This document shows, piece after piece, positions 41,401 through 45,402 of a DNA stretch of 64,000 nt. Below the pieces are notes generated by a model. It was not told the origin of the DNA, did not search any database, and worked only from the letters and a program-made list of their open reading frames with translations. Both the position numbers and the translations under genes were made by a program. Every line of letters starts with the position of its first letter. Within the stretch, counting starts at the first letter, position 1. The stretch is taken from positions 63,729,593 through 63,793,592 of the forward strand of contig CM059192.1 in the NCBI GenBank assembly GCA_030323885.1, given 5' to 3'. Source of the DNA: Branchipolynoe longqiensis. Taxonomy: Eukaryota > Annelida > Polychaeta > Phyllodocida > Polynoidae.

Positions 41401-43342
41401 TTGGAATGGAAAAGAGCCCAAATGGGTCCACTGAGCAGGATCGATCGGATGATCCACAGCTTCACAGGTGGACACTACCTCCTGAGCTACGTCCCACTCT
41501 TTTGGTGTTAGAAAAGTCCCATGGTAGAATATATGTATCACCTTTATGAATGCTAGTTGAGTATAGTTTGTGTTGATGCGGGTGTGTGCTCACTTGTAGA
41601 GGTGGTTCCTTTACCCGCCACACCGAGAGCCAATCTTCCACCCTGACAAGACGACACTCGACTGGCTGCTGAACGAGTATACACGCCTGTCGTTACCGAA
41701 CATGCCGTATGAGTGCACCATCGGGCCCGGAGAGGTATGCATGCGCCATGCATTTGTTGATTAAATGGGGTAAATTTTAATCACAGACAATTGGTCTTCC
41801 TGATTCCACTGGTACTTGTCTTATCCTATTAAAGGTGCATAGTCCGATAGTTTAGAGTTTCTGAGATAATTACAGCAAAACCTCTAACCGACCACCTCCA
41901 CAGATCAACCACTCCCCTATATCGATCACTTTATTTGGGTCCCAACTATACCATTGTAACCATATTGTAACACCCTAAATCGACCACCTCCCTAATTCGA
42001 CCACAAAGTCGGTCCCAAGGCGGGTCGATTTAGAGAGGTTTTACTGTATATTAAATTGATCGTTATAATCCGCATTACGTTATTTTGAAGCAAGTTTGCT
42101 TTAAAATGAGATATTTGAAGTGTAAACATGCTAAATTAATTTCGGCATGCTTGTCAAAACTCTGACCCCATAGGCTTCAGCAATAACCGGTTCTATTAAA
42201 TAAACTTAGTGTGCCTTTCTATATAGCAACAAATACTTAATAAGTGCACTGATATCTAAGTTGAGTGTGTAGGATCAAATTTAATTACGGGCTTTGCTTT
42301 TGAAAATTTGATGCTTTCATCGGACTATGCAGCTTTAATGATGAGCGCCTGGCTGGGTAGATACAACTATCACTTATGTAAGTACTTCGCGTGACTGTCA
42401 TTAGCATCACCGTTTTGTCATCGTTATCATTATCGTCGTTACCAATTATCATCTACTTTAGGTTCTAATGGTCACACTAATTTATTTTCTAAAAATAAAA
42501 ATCGGAGAAAAACTAGAACCAATGGATCTTGCAACTTCAAGCTCGCAAGTGTTCGTCCTGGTCCTTAGAAACCTATAAAATACTTTATAAATTGATAATT
42601 TAAAAAATGAAGTACTAGAAAGTCCTTAAAATTTGTGGTTATGTTCTAAATGTCATGAAAATATAGTTGCCTGGCAATTAAAAACCTACAAAGTACTTAA
42701 ATTGATCATTTATAAAATGAAGTACTAGAAACTTCTTAAAATTTGTGGTTATGTTCCAAATGTCCTGAAAGGCCATGAAAATATAGTTGCCGTACAATTT
42801 GAAATTATATGTTTAAATTTTGTCATCGTTGTTTGCAAATAGAAATGAATTTTTTTGCGACCCTTTGTTGCTGAATTCTCCATGATCCATTAACTTGTGG
42901 ATGGTCGATAAGTGATTCCAGTATCCTCGCAGGGTTGCAGCATGCAACATTTCATAAGGATGGCCGTAGGATTTCTGTGATTGGTCCTTAAAAAAAGCTG
43001 TCTTCAGTCCTAAAAAAAAAGAAACTTTATACAGTAAAACCTCTCTAATACGACCGACCATGGGACCGAGATTAAATGGTCCATTTAGGGAGGTGCTTGG
43101 TGTAGGGAGCTAGAATATCCTTACAATGGTATTGTTGGGACCCAAATAAAGCGATCGATATAGGGGAGTGGTCGATCTGTGGAGGTGGTCGGTTAGAGGT
43201 TTAACTGTATATATTTTTTTAAAGTGGGAACCATGCCTCTGGTTGTCTTTCTGGTCAGGTGATCTACTTCCCTGACCGCTGGTGGCACGGCACGCTAAAC
43301 ATCGACACCAGTGTCTTCATCTCCACCTTCCTTGCGCCGTAG
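11343..43342 (+). CDS. JMJD8: JMJD8, JmjC domain-containing protein 8 (complete, 9 exons)
   Basis: The exons are 11343-11425, 28499-28591, 32117-32165, 32546-32642, 34414-34482, 37473-37592, 40403-40470, 41600-41734 and 43259-43342. They join in frame to 265 codons; the human protein has about the same length. Residues 1-20 are a hydrophobic signal peptide. The JmjC core reads 'GVPFHFHGPGFGEVIYGRKR' (residues 175-194), then 'FPDRWWHGTLN' with His248, and ends TFLAP and stop. Family knowledge: JMJD8 is a lumenal endoplasmic-reticulum protein of the small-JmjC group, linked to protein complex assembly and TNF/NF-kB signalling in mammals; its catalytic activity is doubtful. The metal motif here is His179-x-His181 instead of the usual His-x-Asp/Glu. 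Intron 1 is 17 kb and full of transposons. Confidence 0.96.
11575..12521 (+). mobile_element. hAT-like non-autonomous element, copy 1 (carries a nested MITE)
   Basis: The ends are inverted repeats beginning 'AAAGACCCTATAATACTAAG' and ending 'TAGTATTATAGGGTCTTTG'. Flanks are GTAAGGGC (11567-11574) and GCAAGGGC (12522-12529), an 8-bp target duplication with one mismatch, as hAT elements leave. The interior has no ORF and is broken by a 576-bp MITE (11687-12262). A second copy lies inverted 24 bp away. It lies in JMJD8 intron 1. Confidence 0.8.
11687..12262. mobile_element. MITE nested in the hAT-like element, TTA target duplication
   Basis: Starts 'AGCCCCGTTCACAC' and ends 'GTGTGAACGGGGCT'. 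TTA flanks both sides (11684-11686 and 12263-12265). The interior repeats 'CGAACTAGAT' and 'TCTGGCAAGCACTGCT'. The neighbouring inverted copy (12546-13025) lacks this insert and shows the empty TTA site, which proves the boundaries. The TTA duplication suggests Harbinger machinery. Confidence 0.85.
12546..13025 (-). mobile_element. hAT-like non-autonomous element, copy 2 (inverted, empty site)
   Basis: 480 bp with the same ends as copy 1 but in the opposite orientation, flanked by TGCTAGTC (12538-12545) and TGTTAGTC (13026-13033), a 7/8 target duplication. With copy 1 it forms a large imperfect palindrome with a 24-bp spacer. It lacks the nested MITE. Confidence 0.8.
13049..13440. mobile_element. 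MITE with AGATAAA(A/G)GATTCACCCC ends
   Basis: About 392 bp. The left end 'AGATAAAAGATTCACCCC' mirrors the right end 'GGGGTGAATCCTTTATCT', with a second inner inverted pair ('AAATAGGGGCGAAAA' and 'TTTTCACCCCTGTA'). No ORF. A lone end of the same type ('GAGATTCACCCCATAC') appears at 28322. The family is not identified. Confidence 0.7.
13446..13870 (+). mobile_element. Left half of a Harbinger-type element
   Basis: Begins 'TAGCCCTGTCACATTACG' after a TAA, like the ends at 2077 and 22400, and is rich in 'ACGTA' motifs. A TATA box (TATATAG, 13861-13866) closes the recognisable part, as in the related elements. No matching right end is found, so the element is truncated or joined to the SINE-like sequence that follows. 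Confidence 0.6.
13905..14020 (+). mobile_element. tRNA-derived SINE head
   Basis: Contains A-box-like 'GGCCCAGTGAGTTGAGCG' and B-box-like 'GGGTTCGAACCC', then 'AGTCAAACAAATGACTTA', which corresponds to the 'AGTCAAACCAAGGACTTACA' of the full SINE at 61490-61807. The body is missing. Confidence 0.6.
14251..14394 (+). pseudogene. LINE ORF1 N-terminus
   Basis: 47 codons from MSGNGENLENIVEIADN to a TGA. It is acidic and then helical (IKLVIQTVKEELEKEK), like the N-terminal coiled coil of LINE ORF1 proteins. Reading on in another frame gives Lys/Arg-rich sequence, so a frameshift near 14390 has broken a longer ORF1. Confidence 0.55.
14823..15482 (+). CDS. NADAR (YbiA-like) domain protein within a LINE
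   Basis: 219 codons, intact. Residues about 63-200 match the NADAR fold: 'SPFSNLYKCDI' (family FSNFxxxxI), 'GEKYTLAEQYYCSIMAKF' (family YxTxEhyYxxxK), 'DNPYTIKAMAKKI', 'IIHAKFNQNKELKKKLIDAP' and 'CPYWGSGR' (family WGxG). Family knowledge: NADAR proteins act on ADP-ribose derivatives, and some remove ADP-ribose from nucleic acid or riboflavin intermediates. Here the ORF follows a basic ORF1-like stretch and precedes endonuclease fragments, so it is probably the C-terminal part of the LINE's ORF1 protein; that link is inference. An Met at 14823 gives the listed start, but the true start may lie upstream across a frameshift. Confidence 0.8.
   Translation: MLSEKNIQQIYTLATESKNEKIKSVKMRGCSIDVNGTIYTPNDFGKIEITEIPHGESSNQRICWGLSFQGHNSPFSNLYKCDITGKDGEKYTLAEQYYCSIMAKFHEKHDIIRMIDNADNPYTIKAMAKKIWRTLEWCKTNEKVFEDIIHAKFNQNKELKKKLIDAPGNAFRECTKCPYWGSGRFLDSASEGEKVKQGYKTKMGDILQKVKESLTNTDK
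16045..16735 (+). pseudogene. LINE endonuclease remnant
   Basis: Broken by several frameshifts. Recognisable pieces are 'HLNCQSASKKIDII', 'LTLSETWF', 'GVAIYCKTSKN' (one base shifted), 'ESLYRPPSGDR', 'VCNVNYNSNDTNK' and 'QLITENTRLSKNSST'. These follow the order of an APE-type LINE endonuclease. The final 'SDH' motif is not intact. Confidence 0.65.
16740..17356. other. No recognised feature between the LINE and element E1
   Basis: A mixed stretch ending in a TA microsatellite (about 17342-17358) into which element E1 is inserted. Short ORFs on the plus strand (16836-17114 and 17131-17389) have no recognisable domain. Confidence 0.45.
17357..17544 (+). repeat. E1 split direct repeat A1
   Basis: Nearly identical to 22026-22213: it starts 'TATGTGTATTATAATACC' and ends 'CACTGAATTTCAATT'. 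Differences include T/C in 'CGGCCTG(T/C)GCGCC' and C/A before 'TGAATTTC'. Confidence 0.92.
17586..18609 (+). pseudogene. E1 Gag-like region with zinc knuckle
   Basis: It begins with ORF 17586-17909 (MYCDICGTSHKTDKCKKKG, then an acidic helical part), shifts frame, and continues from 17995. A TGA at 18286-18288 is followed by more of the same frame ending at 18609. The end holds 'CFKWNKDGGC', 'CNYGHWCMKC' and 'HKKVNC', the Cys/His cluster typical of DIRS-type Gag (C-x-x-x-N-x-G-x-C...H-x-C-x-x-C...H-x4-C). Role: particle formation and RNA binding. The breaks make it non-functional as read. Confidence 0.7.
18640..20934 (+). pseudogene. E1 reverse transcriptase - RNase H
   Basis: An upstream linker (18640-19662) reaches 'CIPKEGG', where a run of 13 G (19614-19626) shifts frame into the RT body (ORF 19568-20692). 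Motifs include 'GIVDCSRP', 'ATVDLKDAYRAIPIHP', 'CMGLSSSPFVFSK', catalytic 'YLDDF' and 'FLGILVDT'. RNase H follows as 'IYSDASKWGYGA', then, after a frameshift near 20595, 'INVQEMWAVYAAVERW', 'VTDSATVESAL' and 'SNVITDALSRL'. This is the DIRS/Ngaro order. The frameshift at the G run could be a sequencing error; the second at 20595 is not in a homopolymer. Confidence 0.85.
20963..21911 (+). pseudogene. E1 tyrosine recombinase
   Basis: One frame from 20963 to 21712 with a TGA at 21125, then a shift to another frame ending at 21911. Catalytic parts are visible: Arg in 'FRGLLRKSN', His-x-x-Arg in 'SHSLRRGG' (about 21737) and the Tyr nucleophile in 'NAVFEYLK' (about 21825). The enzyme class integrates the circular DNA copy by site-specific recombination and replaces an integrase. 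All catalytic residues remain, but the frame breaks disable this copy. Confidence 0.82.
21938..22026 (+). repeat. E1 split direct repeat B1
   Basis: Starts 'TGGGCATATTTATCAGTCC' and ends 'CGCAGTGACCTTTAT'. It is repeated at 22221-22312 beyond A2 with no visible mismatch over about 88 bp. Confidence 0.92.
22026..22213 (+). repeat. E1 split direct repeat A2
   Basis: Second copy of A1, joined directly to B1 as expected for Ngaro/PAT-like elements. Confidence 0.92.
22221..22312 (+). repeat. E1 split direct repeat B2
   Basis: Second copy of B1 and the right end of element E1, separated from A2 by a short T/G-rich spacer. Confidence 0.92.
22687..22694 (+). promoter_or_regulatory. TATA box of the Harbinger ORF
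   Basis: TATATATA, 35 bp before the ATG of the ORF at 22729, which itself sits in a good Kozak context (CCACCATGC). The spacing implies a 5' UTR of about 10 bases or less. Confidence 0.6.
22729..23313 (+). CDS. Ser/Ala/Thr-rich basic protein of unknown function in the Harbinger element
   Basis: 194 codons, intact. It starts with an Ala/Thr-rich stretch, then basic 'GRRRGRKRQ' (possible nuclear signal), Ser/Pro/His repeats ('HSPEHHSPEHHYP'), an acidic helix 'EELEMQVERSM', Arg/Ser-rich low complexity, a second basic cluster 'KRRRAKK', and a Leu/Gly C-terminal part 'LLNLSGLSGISGILGANL'. I recognise no domain. It has its own TATA box, Kozak start and a poly(A) signal (AATAAA at 23430), so it looks like a complete transcription unit. 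The usual second Harbinger protein has a Myb/SANT domain, which is not seen here. Confidence 0.55.
   Translation: MPAKRNTTAAAVSATATITTTSTTATTPASRAAVTTGGGLGRRRGRKRQTLQCSPSPASSPASPPRHSPHHSPEHHSPEHHYPLEELEMQVERSMTQRWRPRSSSPSPASRGSSRASSAASAATTASTSTGGLSVSKRRRAKKSDCSLSASPEGLLNLSGLSGISGILGANLDLFPSSATQSPADATSNGKGEK
23430..23435 (+). terminator. Poly(A) signal after the Harbinger ORF
   Basis: AATAAA (overlapping a second copy) 117 bp after the stop codon, followed by a T/G-rich stretch at 23455-23475. Confidence 0.5.
23572..23935. repeat. C/T-rich low-complexity array
   Basis: Alternating CTCCCTCC and CTATCTCTCTTC units of variable length. It appears to be simple repeat expansion between the two Harbinger ORFs. 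Confidence 0.9.
24254..24670 (-). pseudogene. PIF/Harbinger transposase, C-terminal fragment
   Basis: About 130 codons, minus strand, ending at TGA 24254-24256. It contains 'RARRVVENPFGILANRFQVL' and 'KACIVLHNLMRTRYP', the closing part of DDE_Tnp_4-type transposases where the last catalytic Glu lies in 'VVENPFG'. The N-terminal two thirds with the two Asp residues are missing, cut near 24670. Confidence 0.85.
24683..24905. other. Unassigned spacer between Harbinger remnant and E2
   Basis: A-rich sequence. 'CAGCATTGAAAACAAGCTCGA' resembles 'CAGCGTTGAAAACAAGCACC' at 31255, so it may be the tail of a dispersed repeat. Confidence 0.35.
24957..26840 (+). pseudogene. E2 reverse transcriptase - RNase H
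   Basis: The RT runs in one frame from about 25257 to 26081 with one TAG (25446). Motifs: 'RIPLPSGLHIPAW', 'DLVDLLEFGFPANY', 'RRVIVDLSYPPGG', 'TADISRAYRQLRADA', 'PFGCRSSGAACDRV' and catalytic 'YVDDFVG'. A frameshift near 26060 leads into 'WLGFAIDSEAM' and RNase H: 'IIECDSC' (then a shift in a G run near 26425), 'EMEAVNLVVALL', 'INTDNMASLDSG' and 'KPGADLVLADALSRA'. Compare 'RLPVPSGLIIKNW' and 'DLVDFLEFGWPANF' in E3. Confidence 0.85.
26865..27790 (+). pseudogene. E2 tyrosine recombinase, interrupted by a SINE tail
   Basis: The N-terminal part is 'LAPSTWRNHRRQAEGYVSF', the core-binding part 'AAYTAHLYARSIAPASGRNA'; after a frameshift near 27140 comes 'GYHGMLRHSSLL' with the first catalytic Arg. 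A 54-bp SINE tail (27412-27465) then breaks the frame. Beyond it are 'LRRGAAQACQRAG' (the His of His-x-x-Arg is replaced: 'RALRRG') and the Tyr in 'SDAVHAYIRR'. It is inactive both by insertion and by loss of the His. Confidence 0.8.
27412..27465 (+). mobile_element. 5'-truncated SINE tail with 15-bp target duplication
   Basis: 54 bp matching the last part of SINE family S ('GACCTTAGATGTTGCTAGGA', then an ACAAAC-type tail). It is flanked by ACCATCGCCCTCCCC (27397-27411) and ACCATCGCCCTGCCC (27466-27480), 14 of 15 identical. Target duplication, 5' truncation and tail mark LINE-driven insertion. Confidence 0.85.
27976..27983 (+). terminator. Possible poly(A) signal of E2
   Basis: AATAAAG about 190 bp after the recombinase region, followed by T-rich sequence. 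This is a candidate only. Confidence 0.35.
28078..28312 (+). mobile_element. SINE family S, 5'-truncated copy
   Basis: Follows an A-run (28065-28077). It matches the full copy from 'CGCTTCCTAGC' to the tail, including 'GGTTAGCTCAGTGTCAGGAT', 'CAGTGGGGCAGCAGTATAAA' and 'GATGTTGCTAGGATGTAAAA', and ends in an AACAAA tail. It lies in JMJD8 intron 1, 186 bp before exon 2. Confidence 0.85.
28499..28591 (+). CDS. JMJD8: JMJD8 exon 2
   Basis: Codes residues 28 (last base) to 59. The acceptor ends TTTGCAG and the donor is GTATGT. The sequence ends 'SSLTQDEFLQK', which leads into 'YANHAPVII' in exon 3, like 'PYEEFVSQHPFRRPVIL' in the vertebrate protein. Confidence 0.9.
28885..28975 (+). repeat. Dispersed repeat related to 55733-55912
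   Basis: Contains 'AAAGGAGCTGGATATGGAAT' and 'TTTGTGGAACTTTTCAG', matching the left part of the element at 55733. 'TTAGTCCATATCCATCACC' at 29518 may be its other end. Confidence 0.5.
28985..29340 (+). mobile_element. MITE family A, copy 3
   Basis: Starts 'TTGCATAGTCCGATGGTTTT' and ends 'TATCAGACTATGCCACTTTA', an inverted pair. The core matches the other copies ('AACATATTCTATTAAATTG', 'GCCAACAAAAGCTTAATAA'). It lies in JMJD8 intron 2. Confidence 0.8.
29345..30280. other. JMJD8 intron 2, nothing recognised
   Basis: AT-rich. The motif 'GATACGCAGCGAAGGA' occurs at about 29639 and again just before the LINE fragment at 30258, which suggests two related insertion remnants. No coding exon is seen. 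Confidence 0.4.
30283..30660 (+). pseudogene. LINE reverse transcriptase C-terminal fragment
   Basis: The ORF portion reads 'DYGDVYMGG', 'LLNKLQVLQNRALKVCLHVH' and 'TIELHKKCNATLLTSRRETH', the thumb/C-terminal part of CR1/L2-like LINE ORF2 proteins (pattern LQxxQNRALR...LH...L..RR..H). After a frameshift near 30500, 'SVLVMAAHAWNN' continues it. It may belong to the same family as the 14.1-kb LINE, which lacks this part. Truncated at the 5' end, as LINE insertions usually are. Confidence 0.75.
30661..32110. other. JMJD8 intron 2, possible LINE 3' UTR then unassigned
   Basis: The first few hundred bases after the LINE fragment may be its 3' UTR ('CTGGCACA' recurs three times). From about 31300 to the exon 3 acceptor I see no family match or ORF of note. 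Confidence 0.4.
32117..32165 (+). CDS. JMJD8: JMJD8 exon 3
   Basis: Codes residues 59-75, 'YANHAPVIIQGITDNS', near the vertebrate 'RPVILRGLTDNS'. The acceptor ends TTTCAG and the donor is GTTAGT. Phase fits exon 2 and exon 4. Confidence 0.93.
32255..32455. repeat. Degenerate tandem repeat in JMJD8 intron 3
   Basis: About seven units containing 'TTGTCTCTTAATTAGCACAA' variants, roughly 25-30 bp each. Confidence 0.75.
32546..32642 (+). CDS. JMJD8: JMJD8 exon 4
   Basis: Codes residues 76-108: 'RFKELCSKDNLLSGYG', then 'RLSSANTYSYKK'. It matches the vertebrate 'RFRALCSRDRLL' and 'VVRLSTANTYSYHK'. The acceptor ends TTCAG and the donor is GTGATT. Confidence 0.95.
32770..33345. repeat. C/T-rich low-complexity array (TCCC/TGCC units)
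   Basis: CCTCCCT and GCCTGCCT units with short C runs, in JMJD8 intron 4. Long Leu/Pro/Ser and Gly/Arg/Glu ORFs on both strands come from the repeat and are not genes. Confidence 0.92.
33975..34325 (+). mobile_element. SINE family S, near full-length, older copy
   Basis: The head has A-box-like 'GGAATGGTTAATTGCTGAGAG' and B-box-like 'GGTTTTGAACCCC'. The body follows the 61490 copy: 'AGTCAAACCAATAACTTACA', 'ACAAGGACTGATTTGCTCAG' and 'GGGCAACACTATAAAGTCGC', and it ends at 'CGCTAGGATGTAAAAT'. More diverged than the 61490 copy. It lies in JMJD8 intron 4. Confidence 0.82.
34414..34482 (+). CDS. JMJD8: JMJD8 exon 5
   Basis: Codes residues 108-131, 'VDVSLTKYVNEILKPQ', then 'GTLGS'. The acceptor ends GTTCAG and the donor is GTAAGC. 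It fits the vertebrate 'VDLPFQEYVEQLLHPQ'. Confidence 0.94.
34655..35025. repeat. Dispersed repeat, copy 2 (first copy 4848-5160)
   Basis: Matches 4848-5160 in the same orientation. It contains an internal partial duplication of 'GTACCACATA-TT-AC' and 'AATGATTAAGCC' blocks. Unknown type; JMJD8 intron 5. Confidence 0.6.
35523..35630 (-). mobile_element. MITE family A, copy 4 (end fragment, inverted)
   Basis: Starts 'AAAGCTGCATAGTCCGATGA' and continues as the reverse complement of the family's right part ('TTTTCAAAACCAAAACAATT'). The rest is missing. Confidence 0.7.
35635..37020. other. JMJD8 intron 5, nothing recognised
   Basis: AT-rich, with no exon-like ORF, family match or array visible. 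Confidence 0.45.
37025..37292 (-). mobile_element. MITE family A, copy 5 (inverted, truncated)
   Basis: The reverse complement of the family core: 'CTTATTAAACATTTGTCGCC', 'AGAAGCCTATGGTGTCAG', ending 'AAACCATCGGACGATGCAAT'. The other inverted end is not visible. It lies 180 bp before JMJD8 exon 6. Confidence 0.7.
37473..37592 (+). CDS. JMJD8: JMJD8 exon 6
   Basis: Codes residues 131-171: 'ETLYWFGDNNYTEWESLF', then 'GVYSFGLAG'. It matches the vertebrate 'DTLYFFGDNNFTEW' and 'YSFGIAGAGSG'. The acceptor ends TTTCAG and the donor is GTAGCA. Confidence 0.95.
37690..40130. repeat. Minisatellite (about 45-55-bp unit) split by a LINE
   Basis: Units contain 'CCACTTGTAATTTGGTGGTA' and 'TGATG-TCATACTTTAGTAC'. 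Array parts lie at 37690-37985 and 39735-40130, with a LINE fragment between them. The units nearest 39770-39900 are almost identical, so that part is the youngest. Confidence 0.85.
38270..39735 (+). mobile_element. 5'-truncated I/Nimb-type LINE 3' end with RNase H
   Basis: The ORF part (38309-38953) ends in RNase H: 'IYTDGSKD', 'VEGQALLLALECIE' and 'IYSDSFSC'. After a frameshift near 38953 it continues 'CWVPGHAGIQGNE' and 'RAEKKAMN', then a Cys/His motif 'CIGCQSPLTLKHI'. RNase H after the RT plus this Cys-rich C-terminus points to the I group of LINEs (Nimb/Nimbus of molluscs is one). The 3' end has 'GCTGCCGACACGGTGTAAAG' and an AATC tail repeat (39708-39735). The same 3' end occurs at 56447, 58757 and 62773. 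Confidence 0.8.
40403..40470 (+). CDS. JMJD8: JMJD8 exon 7 (metal-binding motif)
   Basis: Codes residues 171-193, 'GAGTGVPFHFHGPGFGEVIY', then GRK. His179 and His181 are the JmjC metal-motif residues; Lys193 may be the 2-oxoglutarate lysine. The acceptor ends ATGTAG and the donor is GTAAGC. Confidence 0.96.
40560..41135. repeat. Tandem repeat, about 55-bp unit
   Basis: Roughly ten degenerate units with 'TTAGTGCGATTGATACTTGG' and 'GTAAAGAAAGCCTCTAAAAA', in JMJD8 intron 7. Confidence 0.8.
41167..41500 (-). mobile_element. tRNA-derived SINE of the gastropod 'AAATAAAAC' tail type, with target duplication
   Basis: On the minus strand: A-box-like 'TAGCTCAGGAGGTAG', B-box-like 'GATCGATCCTGCTCAG', a body 'CAAAGGCTGTGGTATGTGCT' and 'AAAGACCCCTTGCTGC', then the tail 'GTCGTTAAATAAAAC'. 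Flanks are 'TTTGGTGCTAGGAAAA' (41151-41166) and 'TTTGGTGTTAGAAAAG' (41501-41516), an imperfect target duplication. I recall this SINE as abundant in gastropod genomes. It lies in JMJD8 intron 7. The 107-codon ORF across it is not a gene. Confidence 0.85.
41600..41734 (+). CDS. JMJD8: JMJD8 exon 8
   Basis: 45 codons, residues 194-238: 'RWFLYPPHREPIFHPDKTTL', then 'YECTIGPGE'. The acceptor ends TTGTAG and the donor is GTATGC. It matches the vertebrate 'RWFLYPPEKTPEFHPNKTTL'. Confidence 0.96.
41833..42339 (+). mobile_element. MITE family A, copy 6, hosting a pogo-like MITE
   Basis: Left end 'AAAGGTGCATAGTCCGATAG', right end 'CATCGGACTATGCAGCTTTA'. A 174-bp element (41873-42046) is inserted after 'TTTCTGAGATAATTA'. 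Without it the copy is about 330 bp, like the others. Confidence 0.85.
41873..42046 (+). mobile_element. Pogo-like MITE, copy 1, TA target duplication
   Basis: Starts 'CAGCAAAACCTCTAACCGAC' and ends 'AGAGAGGTTTTACTG', with TA on both sides. The interior includes 'GGTCCCAAGGCGGGTCGATT'. Nested in MITE A copy 6. CAG ends and TA flanks point to the Tc1/mariner-pogo group. Confidence 0.85.
42560..42795. repeat. Tandem duplication, about 115 bp x 2
   Basis: Two copies sharing 'AAATGAAGTACTAGAAA', 'CTTAAAATTTGTGGTTATGT' and 'GAAAATATAGTTGCC'. It lies in JMJD8 intron 8. Confidence 0.8.
43032..43207 (-). mobile_element. Pogo-like MITE, copy 2 (inverted), TA target duplication
   Basis: 176 bp, starting 'CAGTAAAACCTCTCTAATAC' and ending 'GGTTAGAGGTTTAACTG', with TA on both sides. 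Its reverse complement matches copy 1 throughout. It lies 51 bp before JMJD8 exon 9. Confidence 0.87.
43259..43342 (+). CDS. JMJD8: JMJD8 exon 9 (stop codon)
   Basis: 27 codons plus TAG: 'VIYFPDRWWHGTLNIDTSVF', then ISTFLAP. His248 is the third JmjC metal ligand. The vertebrate end is 'DTSVFISTFLG', so length and terminus agree. No KDEL-type signal is present. Confidence 0.96.
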   Translation: MIYFPDRWWHGTLNIDTSVFISTFLAP

Positions 43343-43544
43343 ACCGGATGTGAGCCGAGATGACGGTGTCTGGCGATGCTCCAAGCGGAGGTGGTATCTC
43401 CGGTGTGGGCGTCCCTTCCCGGTCCCCAACGTGCACAGGGGCGGCTGGAGGTGCCTCGAGGAAGGCACGCAGAGCAATCTGCGCCCAATGCTAGGATGTC
43501 GTAGTTAATTGTTATGATCTGTATGTATAAATTATGATATGGAA

Positions 43545-43930
43545 TGAATACGATATGTATGGAATGATTACGATGTGTATGGAAGGATTACGACATGTAT
43601 GGAAGGATTACAACATGTTTATGAGATATATAGGATGATTGCGATATGTATGAGAATGATTACAATATGTATGGAATGGTTACCATATCTATGGGATGAT
43701 TACCATATGTATGGGATGGTTACCATATGTATGGTATGGTTACCATATGTATGGGATGGTTACCTTATTTATGGGATGATTACCATATGTATGGGATGAT
43801 TACCGTATATATGGAATGATTACAATGTTTGGAATAATTACATGTATGGGAAGATTACAATATTTATGGAATGATTATGATATATAAGGGATGATTACCA
43901 TATGTATGGAATGAATACGACATGTATGTC
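43545..43930. repeat. Minisatellite, about 20-21-bp unit, in or near the JMJD8 3' UTR
   Basis: About 18 degenerate units of 'GGATGATTACCATATGTATG'. It begins 200 bp after the JMJD8 stop. The 74-codon ORF across it is repeat-derived. Confidence 0.85.
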
Positions 43931-44182
43931 TGGGATTGTTACCACACACCAATCTCCATCTAATGATTATGGTTTGCAATTTGCATATAATGATTACAAC
44001 TTTGCATAATATTTTAAATTATTGGAATGTGCATGTGCTAATTACAATCTGCATGACCATGATCTGGATGTAGTGCAGGATGATTTACATGCATGTGATG
44101 GTTATCATTTGAATGTAATGGTTATGATGAGCGTGCCCCTATTGGGAGTTGTCAATCATGGACTATCATGGCATGCATTAAA

Positions 44183-44264
44183 CCATATTTACTGGTTTAG
44201 TTTGTGGCATGTTCACTTTTTAAACCATATTTACTGGTTTAGTTTGTGGCATGTTCACTTTTTG
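44183..44264. repeat. Exact tandem duplication of 41 bp
   Basis: 'AAACCATATTTACTGG', then 'CATGTTCACTTTTT', is repeated twice head to tail without mismatch. Confidence 0.85.
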
Positions 44265-44426
44265 GTAGGGAGAATATCATATATTACTATTTTTCGATTT
44301 AAGAAAGGGGAAGAAGCAAATAATTTGGTGTTTGTGACCAAGCTACAAGTGAAGCAAAACACGGTAGCTCCGACATTTTTCTGTATATAGTGTCACTATG
44401 GTTACGGCCGTTGTTGATATGGCGTT

Positions 44427-44432
44427 AATAAA
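44427..44432 (+). terminator. JMJD8: Candidate JMJD8 poly(A) signal
   Basis: First clear AATAAA after the JMJD8 stop (about 1.1 kb away). The transcript could end earlier by a variant signal. Confidence 0.35.
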
Positions 44433-44762
44433 TCACTGACCCATAGACTATGCGAGATCTGTGTAGTATTTTGGTCTTTATAGACTACATTACAGTTCCA
44501 AGTGCGCATGCGCTGGAAACGGCGTTGGGAGCAAAGCAAAAGCGTACGCCCATTGAGTTTGCCGATATGCGTAGGGAAAAACTGGCATTTTATTCAAAAT
44601 AAATAGAAATGCATAACAATTTGGCATAAACATGGACGGAAGGATGCAATATAATAATATAATGAATATGTTTAAGACACAACTCTCCATAATTAAGCAT
44701 TTTGAGCTAAGAAACATACAATTTCAGTCAATTTACAGGCTCATGTTTAGATCACCATTGAT

Positions 44763-44824
44763 TGTGATATATGTGTAATAGACATCTAGACATGTCTATA
44801 ATATATGCTAATGAGATGCATAAT
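44763..44824. repeat. E3 repeat L1
   Basis: 'TGTGATATATGTGTAATAGA' to 'TGAGATGCATAAT'; matches L2 at 51341 with a few transitions. Confidence 0.9.
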
Positions 44825-45027
44825 TCAAAACCAGACACAGATAATTCATTTTTATGGGCTAATAAATTTATTACTCAGGCATAATAAATTTTACAGCAGC
44901 CTTGTTGTCTACACCTTTGTGAACATGTTATATTAGCTCTTTCCAATAATACAATTGGACAATTAGCTATCATTATTCTATTATCAGCAGGTAGTACAAC
45001 CTGTGTCTTTATCACTTCTATATGGCC

Positions 45028-45142
45028 ATTACTTATATGCAGATCATCTATTAGATAGAATTTAATCGGTTCATTACTTATATGCAGGTTATCTACTAGA
45101 TAGCAAATAATAGTTCATCATTTCATTACTTGTATGCAGGTC
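45028..45142. repeat. Short tandem repeat, about 45 bp x 2.5
   Basis: 'CATTACTTATATGCAG-TCAT' and 'CTA-TAGATAG' blocks are repeated; they lie at the 3' (recombinase) end of E3. Confidence 0.65.
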
Positions 45143-45402
45143 GCGCCTATGATTATACTATCATATGACATACGATTTATTATGCTACAGCATATCAGAT
45201 GCTCTATGATTTCACTTGAGACAACTTGACAGAAGACATGAGGCAGCAGCTCGGGCAGATCACGGTCACACGTTCAGCTCACATCTGGCACACACACACA
45301 CTCACTCGGCACTCATTTCATTCAGCACTTTTATAACAAGGGGATGGGAGCCATAATCTCTCAGCCAAATTGGGACACGAGAGATAATGGTTCCTCCCTA
45401 CA

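Noticed and set aside
41218..41541. 107-codon Cys-containing ORF on the minus strand
   Set aside because: It lies entirely inside a tRNA-derived SINE.
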